This document shows positions 1 through 4,682 of a DNA stretch of 5,469 nucleotides, in pieces (positions within the stretch are counted from its first letter, which is position 1; every line of letters starts with the position of its first letter). Position numbers and translations under genes: made by a program. A model generated the notes under the pieces. The model saw only the letters and a program-made list of their open reading frames with translations, ran no database searches and had not been told where the DNA came from. The DNA is from Geodermatophilaceae bacterium. GTDB lineage: Bacteria; Actinomycetota; Actinomycetes; Mycobacteriales; Geodermatophilaceae. The DNA is taken from assembly GCA_013812385.1 (NCBI GenBank), contig JACCTM010000447.1:1-5469 (forward strand). The letters run 5' to 3'.

Positions 1-2
1 AG

Positions 3-320
3 CAGGGCAAGGCTGAAGCCCGGATCCGGCAACTCAACGACCTGTTGGACGGCGCCGAGGTCGGCGACCCGCCCGACCATGCCGAGGTGGCCGCGCTCGG
101 GACGGTGGTGACGGTGCGCTTCGTCGGCGACGACGACAGCGAGAAGTTCCTACTCGGCTCGCGCGAGATCGGCGGTACCACCGACCTGACCGTCTACTCC
201 CCTGAATCGGCTCTCGGCACCGCGATCATGGGCAAGAAGGTGGGCGAGACGGTGATCTACCCGGCGCCCAACGGCAAGGTCGAGGTCGAGATCGTCGACC
301 TGGAGATCTTCCGGATCTAG
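3..320 (+). CDS. greA: Transcription elongation factor GreA, C-terminal part (5' end outside window)
   Basis: GreA binds in the secondary channel of RNA polymerase and stimulates cleavage of backtracked RNA so that stalled transcription can resume. The visible 105 residues read in frame from base 3 and start with the end of the N-terminal coiled coil (QGKAEARIRQLNDLLDGAEV). The acidic tip of the coiled coil, which carries the catalytic role, lies outside the window. The rest is the FKBP-like C-terminal domain, with the typical stretches LGTVVTVRF, SREIGGTTDL, SPESALGTAIMGKKVGE and a closing VEIVDLEIFRI. GreA proteins are about 160 residues, so roughly the last two thirds is present. A TTG codon at 45 could look like a start, but the homology continues upstream of it, so it is internal. 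The TAG stop shares a CTAG with the stop of the convergent kinase gene. The family call is secure; no frameshift is seen. Confidence 0.95.
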   Translation, partial: QGKAEARIRQLNDLLDGAEVGDPPDHAEVAALGTVVTVRFVGDDDSEKFLLGSREIGGTTDLTVYSPESALGTAIMGKKVGETVIYPAPNGKVEVEIVDLEIFRI

Positions 321-1567
321 TCGGCCGGACCCACGTCGGGGTCGCGTGCGGGCAGCTTGTTGGGTTTCTGGCTGAGCCAGGTCAATGCCTGCAGTGCGGC
401 CGCCGCTCTGGCCTGCACCGACCCTGCGTGCTCGTGGTGGCAGCCGGTCAGGTAGCGATTCACGATCGTGGCCAGGTAGACCAACCCCAGCACGTCCTGT
501 TGGGTGGGTCGTACGTACTCGCGTGCCGTCGGGAGTGCCAGCGCTCGTAGGATCGTCGGAGCGGAGAAACCTTCCGTTCGCGCCAGCGCGCTGAGGACGT
601 AGTGAAGTCGGTCCATGCCGACGGGTACGCCGGTTTTGAAGCGCTCCCAGTCCCAGAGTTGAACCTTTCGATCGCGCCAGGCCATGTTCCACGGTGACCA
701 GTCCCCGTGCCAGGCCGCGAAGTCCAGGACGGTATGCGGATACCGCTGCGCAATCCGGTCCAGCGCAGCCCGGTAGGTCGATGCCGTCGCCTCGTCCGTG
801 ATCTCGGCGATATCAGTACGGAGTCGGGTCATCAGCGCGCTGGAGGCCACCAGCTGACTGGGCTCGGCGAAGGCTCGGGTGAACTCCCGCATGGCCTTAC
901 CCGGCGGAACCGCCACCGGGCGCCGGATCGCCGGCTTGGCCGGGACCGGCAGCGCCGACATGACGAGGACCTCGAATCGCTGCCAGGCTCCGACGTGGAT
1001 CAGCTGCGGAACCGAGAGCGAGGACCATCGGATCAGACCGATCTGGCGCAGCGCCTGCGCCTCGGCCCGGACCAGCTCGCGGGTGTGTTGGTTGTCTCCG
1101 ATCTTGACAAAGGCCAGACATCGGCCGGATACCGAAAAGGCCTGCAGCACCGGCTTCTGGGTGGCCCGCGTGAGCCCGATGCCGAGGCTGACCACAACCT
1201 CCTCCCCGAGGACCTCGGACAGATAGGTCTCGATCGAGTCGGGTGCGGACTCGCGCTCGGCCAGGGCGATGCGGTGCGCGAGCATCCGCTCGAGACCCAG
1301 GCGCATTCCACCCGCGGCCATGACCCGGCGCAGTCGATCCTTGACCGGCAGGTAGTGGTTGAAGCGGCGTAGCGCAGCGGCAGAGGCCCGGCGGTGACCG
1401 GCCGGCACCAACAACCGAGGATCGTCGGAGTTGGGGACGTAGATCAGTTGTTTGCCCCCCGAGCCTCGCCGGCCCGGGGCGATGGATACCCGCGCGGTGG
1501 GCCAGAGGCTGGCCACGGTGTCCAGGAGCGGATGTCCGGCCCAATGGCCGGGTGCCTCCGCTGTCAT
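317..1567 (-). CDS. Aminoglycoside-phosphotransferase-like kinase (APH/choline-kinase fold), substrate unknown
   Basis: This is probably a cytoplasmic small-molecule kinase of the APH superfamily. Counting from the longest start (GTG at 1624, 435 residues), the catalytic loop HGDWSPWN is at 306-313 and fits the family pattern HGDxxxxN. WDWE at 324-327 supplies the metal-binding D-x-E. AFVKIG at 171-176 gives a likely ATP-binding Lys174, and Glu188 in RAEAQAL is the likely partner glutamate. About 130 residues before the kinase N-lobe match nothing I recognise. I chose the ATG at 1567 (416 residues) because it is ATG and the 19 extra residues look unremarkable; neither start has a clear ribosome binding site, so GTG 1624 remains possible. 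The gene lies downstream of the Lrp regulator in the same direction, 98 bp away from this start (41 bp from the longer one), so co-transcription is plausible. The motifs support an active enzyme, but the substrate cannot be inferred. The family name does not imply antibiotic resistance. Confidence 0.8.
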   Translation of the reverse strand: MTAEAPGHWAGHPLLDTVASLWPTARVSIAPGRRGSGGKQLIYVPNSDDPRLLVPAGHRRASAAALRRFNHYLPVKDRLRRVMAAGGMRLGLERMLAHRIALAERESAPDSIETYLSEVLGEEVVVSLGIGLTRATQKPVLQAFSVSGRCLAFVKIGDNQHTRELVRAEAQALRQIGLIRWSSLSVPQLIHVGAWQRFEVLVMSALPVPAKPAIRRPVAVPPGKAMREFTRAFAEPSQLVASSALMTRLRTDIAEITDEATASTYRAALDRIAQRYPHTVLDFAAWHGDWSPWNMAWRDRKVQLWDWERFKTGVPVGMDRLHYVLSALARTEGFSAPTILRALALPTAREYVRPTQQDVLGLVYLATIVNRYLTGCHHEHAGSVQARAAAALQALTWLSQKPNKLPARDPDVGPAD

Positions 1568-1665
1568 GGCTGCACTTTGCCACGCGACCGACGTCTGAGG
1601 CCGGTCGGAGTCATCGAGTCCCACGCGATCTTGTTGACCGCACGCCCAGCAGGCGGCCAGCTGTC

Positions 1666-2145
1666 TCAGGCGCCCCCGGTCGGCTCACTGGCTCGGCGGA
1701 GCAAGCCTCCAGTCCGGTACCGGACGTGGGCCGTGAGCGCGATGTTCGTCGACGTACGCACGATGTCCGGGTGGGCCACGAGTCTGTCGATGACCTGTTG
1801 CAGGTCCTCATGTGAACGGGCGACGATCCTGGCCAACATGTCCGCATCCCCGGTGATCGTGTGCACCTCGAGCACCTCGTCGATGCCCGCCAGATGCGCA
1901 GCGACGATCGGGCCGCGTCCTTGCCGGATCTGCACCGTGGCGAAGGCCATCACGGTGAATCCGAGCGCCGCAGGGTCCACCTCCGGGCCGAAGCCGAGGA
2001 TGACCCCTTTCTGCTGTAGCCGGTCCAGCCTTGCCTGGACCGTCCCCCGGGCAACGCCGAGGCGGCGCGATGCCTCCAGGACTCCGATCCGGGGCTCCTC
2101 GGTGAGCAACCGGATCAACCGAGCGTCCAGTCCGTCGATACTCAT
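1666..2145 (-). CDS. Lrp/AsnC-family transcriptional regulator
   Basis: This 159-residue protein has the size and layout of the Lrp/AsnC (feast/famine) family, DNA-binding regulators that form dimers and octamers and often respond to amino acids. An N-terminal winged helix-turn-helix covers about residues 4-50, opening with IDGLDARLIRLLTEEPRI and including ASRRLGVARGTVQARLDRLQ. The RAM ligand-binding domain follows at about 62-140, with the conserved VHTITGDADMLARI turn (Gly99, Asp100). The frame is open back to a GTG at 2235, but family homology begins at MSIDGLDARL. That ATG has an AGG at a spacing of 9, so 2145 is the preferred start; ATG 2154 is the alternative. The gene is divergent from the RNHCP gene, and a large dyad lies 64-124 bp upstream of its start. 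Family members often regulate themselves and neighbours; the kinase gene downstream is the simplest candidate target, but this is inference. The ligand is unknown. Confidence 0.93.
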   Translation of the reverse strand: MSIDGLDARLIRLLTEEPRIGVLEASRRLGVARGTVQARLDRLQQKGVILGFGPEVDPAALGFTVMAFATVQIRQGRGPIVAAHLAGIDEVLEVHTITGDADMLARIVARSHEDLQQVIDRLVAHPDIVRTSTNIALTAHVRYRTGGLLRRASEPTGGA

Positions 2146-2154
2146 GGGAAACAT

Positions 2155-2158
2155 CCTG
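2155..2158 (-). promoter_or_regulatory. Weak ribosome binding site of the Lrp/AsnC gene
   Basis: On the minus strand this reads CAGG, and its AGG ends 9 nt before the ATG at 2145. It directly abuts the alternative ATG at 2154, which would leave no spacer. This spacing is the main reason to choose 2145 over the in-frame starts further upstream. The match to AGGAGG is only partial. Confidence 0.45.
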
Positions 2159-2208
2159 ACCGATCCGCCACCCCGCCCAGCCATCAGCGTGGCAGAAGGG
2201 ACTGCCTC

Positions 2209-2269
2209 ATGATGTCGCTGGTTTGCCGACAACACACCGGGCGGGTCGTCTGCAAAGCTGCGACATCAT
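2209..2269. promoter_or_regulatory. Long imperfect inverted repeat in divergent spacer (candidate operator)
   Basis: The arms ATGATGTCGC (2209-2218) and GCGACATCAT (2260-2269) are a perfect 10-bp inverted match. The symmetry continues inward through TTTGC (2222-2226) with GCAAA (2252-2256), and GAC (2228-2230) with GTC (2248-2250). Overall 21 of 25 positions match, leaving an 11-base centre around 2239. The element sits between the start of the Lrp/AsnC gene (64 bp away) and the start of the RNHCP gene (22 bp away). It could be a two-half-site operator, for example for the neighbouring Lrp-type protein, or a hairpin in the RNHCP leader RNA. No convincing -35/-10 pair was seen on either strand of the 2146-2290 spacer. 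The symmetry is directly visible; the role is inference. Confidence 0.55.
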
Positions 2270-2290
2270 CCGAACCGCGGCGCGGCGGGC

Positions 2291-2605
2291 ATGTCGCGGG
2301 CTGAGCAGAACACGCCGTTTCGCTGCGGCCGATGCGGAGCCGATGTGCCGGCCAGCACGGATGGGCACTATCGCAACCACTGCCCGCACTGCTTGTGGTC
2401 GCGGCACGTCGATGTCAAACCCGGCGACCGCTCCTCGGATTGCGAGAGCCTGATGGAACCGACCGGGCTCGTCGACAAAGGCGGCAAGGGCTGGCAGATA
2501 GTGCACCGCTGCACCGTCTGCGGTCAGCGCCAGCCCAACCGGGTGGTCCGCGAGGGCGCGTCCCCCGATGACCTGGATCTGCTGCTGAACCTCCGCTGGC
2601 TCTAA
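2291..2605 (+). CDS. RNHCP-domain zinc-ribbon protein of unknown function
   Basis: This 104-residue protein carries the motif RNHCPHCLWSRHVDVKPGDR (residues 28-47), which defines the RNHCP domain family (PF12647 as I recall), small proteins of unknown function. Three CxxC knuckles are present: C12-C15 (FRCGRCG), C31-C34 (HCPHC) and C74-C77 (HRCTVCG). C51 and several histidines (H30, H33, H39, H72) lie near them. This suggests one or two structural zinc sites. There is no signal peptide or membrane segment, so it should be cytoplasmic. The length and the N-terminus (MSRAEQNTPFRCGRCG) fit my memory of the family and support the ATG at 2291, although no good ribosome binding site precedes it. 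It is transcribed alone, divergent from the Lrp gene and convergent with the exporter operon. A nucleic-acid-binding role is often guessed for zinc ribbons, but nothing here shows it. Confidence 0.88.
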   Translation: MSRAEQNTPFRCGRCGADVPASTDGHYRNHCPHCLWSRHVDVKPGDRSSDCESLMEPTGLVDKGGKGWQIVHRCTVCGQRQPNRVVREGASPDDLDLLLNLRWL

Positions 2606-2613
2606 CCGCCCTC

Positions 2614-2656
2614 ACGGCCCCCCGCCGGCTGATCGGGCCGCTTGGCGGCGGGCCGT
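2614..2656. terminator. Bidirectional GC-rich hairpin between convergent genes
   Basis: ACGGCCCCCCGCC (2614-2626) pairs with GGCGGCGGGCCGT (2644-2656) in a 13-bp stem with one C/C mismatch (2621 with 2649) and a 17-base loop. It starts 8 bp after the RNHCP stop and ends 2 bp before the permease stop on the other strand, so it is well placed to end transcripts from both sides. There is no T-tract on either strand, which is usual for actinobacterial hairpin terminators. Termination itself is inferred from position and stability. Confidence 0.7.
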
Positions 2657-2658
2657 CC

Positions 2659-3462
2659 CTATCGCCCGGCGGCCTTGACGTACTGCCGGACCGAGAGCGG
2701 CACGAAGATCGCCAGGATGATCCCGACCCAGATCAACGTGTAGAGCACCGGGTTCTGCAGCGGCCATACATCTGACACAGGCAACGCCGGGCTGGTGTTA
2801 CCGAACAGCTCTCGGGATGCCTGAGTCACCGACGAGACCGGATTCCACTCTGCGAACACCCGAAGGACGGTGGGGAAATTGTCGATGGGCACGAACGTGT
2901 TGGCGATGAAGGTGATCGGGAAGATGACGATGAACGAGGCGTTGTTGACCACCTCGGGGGTTCGCACCAGCAAGCCGACCAAGGCGAACATCCAGGAAAT
3001 GGCGAAGGCGAACAGCAGCAAGACCACGAAACCGGCCAGCGCCTCGAGGAAGGAGGACCGGATCCGCCATCCGACGAGCAGGCCGGTCAGCGACATCACC
3101 ACGATGGTGATCACATTGAGGCCCTGATCGGCGACCGTCCGCCCGATCAGCACCGCGGATCGCGCCATCGGCAACGACCGGAAGCGCTCGATCAAACCTT
3201 TCTGAACGTCGTCAGCCAGGCTCGCTCCGGTGATCGTGCTACCGAAGATCACCGTCTGGGCGAAGATCCCGGGCAGCAGGAACTCGGCGTATCCGATGCC
3301 CTCGATCGGGATGGCGCTGCCGAAGATGTACCGAAAGAGCAGCACGAACATGATCGGCGAGAGGGTGGCGAACACGATCAGGTCGGGCACCCGCTTGACT
3401 TTGATCAGATTGCGCTTGGTGATGACCATGCTGTCATTCACCACCCGCGTCAGCGAGCTCAT
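2659..3462 (-). CDS. ABC-2 type exporter permease, DrrB-like
   Basis: This 267-residue inner-membrane protein is the transmembrane half of an ABC exporter. I see about six hydrophobic segments, near residues 28-47, 59-80, 112-132, 140-165, 176-196 and 238-258. A conserved cytoplasmic stretch GLIERFRSLPMARSAV (89-104) is typical of the DrrB group and probably contacts the ATPase. The WNPVS motif at 206-210 before the last segment is also typical. The ATG overlaps the stop of the upstream ATPase gene by 4 bp and has a strong ribosome binding site inside that gene, so the two are translationally coupled. Known relatives export daunorubicin/doxorubicin in Streptomyces peucetius and take part in complex-lipid export in mycobacteria. 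The substrate here cannot be told: there is no neighbouring biosynthetic gene. The protein looks full length. Confidence 0.93.
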   Translation of the reverse strand: MSSLTRVVNDSMVITKRNLIKVKRVPDLIVFATLSPIMFVLLFRYIFGSAIPIEGIGYAEFLLPGIFAQTVIFGSTITGASLADDVQKGLIERFRSLPMARSAVLIGRTVADQGLNVITIVVMSLTGLLVGWRIRSSFLEALAGFVVLLLFAFAISWMFALVGLLVRTPEVVNNASFIVIFPITFIANTFVPIDNFPTVLRVFAEWNPVSSVTQASRELFGNTSPALPVSDVWPLQNPVLYTLIWVGIILAIFVPLSVRQYVKAAGR

Positions 3463-4496
3463 CGAGCCGTCTCCTTCGACTTGGATCCCTTGGATCCCTT
3501 GGATCCGCGGCCGGGGTCGACCGCTTCAGCGTCATCCTCAGCCGGTTCGGCGACTTTCTCCGCCGCGTGCCCGGTGAGGGTCATGAACACGTCGTCGAGG
3601 TCGGGCCGGCGCAGCCCGACATCGACGACGGTGATCCCACTGCCCTGCAGGCGACTCAGTGCTTCTCGCAGAACGTCGGCCCCACCGCTGATCGGAATGG
3701 TCAGTCTGCGGGTCTGTTCGTTGACGATCGGCTCGTCGACGGCCAGCGAGGCCAACTTATCCCGCAGCTCGGGCAGCTCCGCGGCGTGACCGACCGTGAA
3801 CTCCAGTCGCTCACCGCCGACCTGGGCCTTGAGTTCATCAGCGGTGCCGCGGGCGATCACCTTTCCCTCGTCGATCACGACGATGGAGTCGGCCAGGCGG
3901 TCGGCCTCGTCGAGGTACTGAGTGGTCAGCAGAATGGTCGTGCCCTCGGCCACCAACTCCTCGATGAACTCCCACATCCCCAACCGGCTGCGGGGATCAA
4001 GCCCGGTCGTCGGCTCGTCCAGGAACAGCACCCGCGGGTGGGCGATCAATGACGCCGCGACATCCAGCCGGCGACGCATCCCACCGGAGTAGGTCTTGGC
4101 TATCCTGTTGCCGGCGTGCTCCAGGTCGAAGCGCGCCAACAACGCTGCCGCCCGCGAGCGCGACTCGGCCTTGCCCAGCTGATAGAGCCGGCCGACCATC
4201 TCGAGATTCTCGAAGCCGGTCAGGTACTCGTCGACCGCTGCGTACTGCCCGGTCAGCCCGATCGAGGACCGCACGGCGTCGGCGTCGGCGACCACATCCA
4301 TCCCGAGAACGCTGGCTCGGCCCTCGTCGGCCTTGATCAGCGTGCTGAGCACCCGGACGGCGGTCGTCTTGCCGGCGCCGTTGGGCCCCAGCAGTCCCAG
4401 GACGGTGCCTTCGGGGACGCTGAAGTCGATCCCGGCGAGCGCGGTCGTTGTCTTGTATCTCTTGACGAGGCCTTCGACCTCGATGGCTGCAGTCAC
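3459..4496 (-). CDS. ABC exporter ATP-binding protein, DrrA-like
   Basis: This is the ATPase subunit that powers export through the adjacent DrrB-like permease at the cytoplasmic membrane. Numbered from the chosen GTG (345 residues), it has Walker A GPNGAGKTT at 37-45, a Q-loop in GLTGQYAAVDEYLTG, the signature YSGGMRRRLD at 136-145 and Walker B VLFLDEPTTGLD at 156-167. The switch region reads TTQYLDEADRLAD, with Gln in place of the usual H-loop His; I remember this as normal for DrrA-type proteins. A C-terminal domain of about 100 residues (DUF4162-like) follows, then an acidic stretch and a basic tail ending in three GSK repeats. The frame is open to GTG 4526, with another GTG at 4505. I prefer 4496 because family members commonly begin close to TAAIEVEGLVKRY; no start has a good ribosome binding site. 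It is the first gene of a two-gene operon. Confidence 0.92.
   Translation of the reverse strand: MTAAIEVEGLVKRYKTTTALAGIDFSVPEGTVLGLLGPNGAGKTTAVRVLSTLIKADEGRASVLGMDVVADADAVRSSIGLTGQYAAVDEYLTGFENLEMVGRLYQLGKAESRSRAAALLARFDLEHAGNRIAKTYSGGMRRRLDVAASLIAHPRVLFLDEPTTGLDPRSRLGMWEFIEELVAEGTTILLTTQYLDEADRLADSIVVIDEGKVIARGTADELKAQVGGERLEFTVGHAAELPELRDKLASLAVDEPIVNEQTRRLTIPISGGADVLREALSRLQGSGITVVDVGLRRPDLDDVFMTLTGHAAEKVAEPAEDDAEAVDPGRGSKGSKGSKSKETAR
3470..3475 (-). promoter_or_regulatory. Ribosome binding site of the DrrB-like permease gene
   Basis: On the minus strand this reads AGGAGA (within GAAGGAGA), 7 nt before the permease ATG. It is the strongest Shine-Dalgarno match in the window. It lies inside the 3' end of the ATPase reading frame and fixes the permease start at the ATGA overlap. 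Confidence 0.85.
3481..3507. repeat. Three 9-bp tandem repeats in the DrrA-like coding end
   Basis: The plus strand carries TTGGATCCC, TTGGATCCC and TTGGATCCG back to back; each contains a GGATCC palindrome. On the coding strand the tandem unit GGATCCAAG encodes Gly-Ser-Lys three times near the C-terminus of the ATPase, followed by Ser-Lys. Because the unit is a multiple of three, copy number could change without a frameshift. It probably encodes a flexible, basic tail. Confidence 0.85.
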
Positions 4497-4548
4497 GAGG
4501 GCCACGCTATCGACCGGGTACGACACATTTCTTGGACGTTTGGGACCT

Positions 4549-4563
4549 CGATGCGCCGCATCG
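4549..4563. promoter_or_regulatory. Short perfect inverted repeat in DrrA-like gene leader
   Basis: CGATGC (4549-4554) and GCATCG (4558-4563) form a perfect 6-bp inverted repeat around a 3-base centre, 52 bp upstream of the preferred ATPase start. It could be a small operator or a leader hairpin. At this size it could also be chance in GC-rich DNA. Confidence 0.3.
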
Positions 4564-4607
4564 GCACGAGTCGATCGGATGCTCGGTCACCCCACGGGAT
4601 GCAGTGC

Positions 4608-4665
4608 GATGTCGTCATGACGCCACTTTGACGTCATCACTGACATCCGTCAAGGTCTGATTGAC
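4608..4665. promoter_or_regulatory. Palindrome cluster between ilvA and the exporter operon (candidate operator and/or ilvA terminator)
   Basis: Several dyads overlap here. CGTCATGACG (4613-4622) is a perfect 10-bp palindrome, and TGACGTCA (4629-4636) a perfect 8-bp palindrome. GTCAA (4649-4653) and TTGAC (4661-4665) form an inverted pair with a 7-base spacer. In addition GATGTC (4608-4613) pairs with GACATC (4642-4647), and ATGACG (4617-4622) with CGTCAT (4632-4637), giving an interrupted hairpin with a 3-base tip. The cluster starts 112 bp upstream of the preferred ATPase start and 18 bp past the ilvA stop. It could bind a regulator of the exporter, or help end ilvA transcription. TTGACG on the minus strand (4648-4653) might be a -35 box, but no good -10 follows at 17 bp. 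The rest of the 4497-4682 spacer shows no gene. Confidence 0.5.
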
Positions 4666-4682
4666 CTCATGGCGGGAAAATT

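Noticed and set aside
150..692. 180-residue minus-strand frame overlapping greA and the kinase end
   Set aside because: Arg/Gly/Pro-rich shadow frame that conflicts with two supported genes.
707..1372. 221-residue plus-strand reading frame opposite the kinase gene
   Set aside because: It lies wholly antisense to a gene with clear kinase motifs, its translation has no recognisable domain, and long antisense frames are expected in high-GC DNA.
1568..1665. Possible promoter or operator between the Lrp gene and the kinase gene
   Set aside because: I saw no convincing -35/-10 pair or notable dyad; part of it may be kinase coding sequence if GTG 1624 is the start.
1394..2212. 272-residue plus-strand reading frame across the kinase start and the Lrp gene
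   Set aside because: It is antisense to the Lrp/AsnC gene; the translation is low-complexity Ser/Arg/Pro-rich and matches no family I know.
2146..2235. N-terminal extension of the Lrp gene to GTG 2235
   Set aside because: The added 30 residues have no family homology, cover half of the dyad, and a better placed ATG with an AGG at spacing 9 exists at 2145.
4116..4631. 171-residue plus-strand frame opposite the DrrA-like gene
   Set aside because: It is antisense to Walker A and the signature region of a clear ATPase and has no domain of its own.
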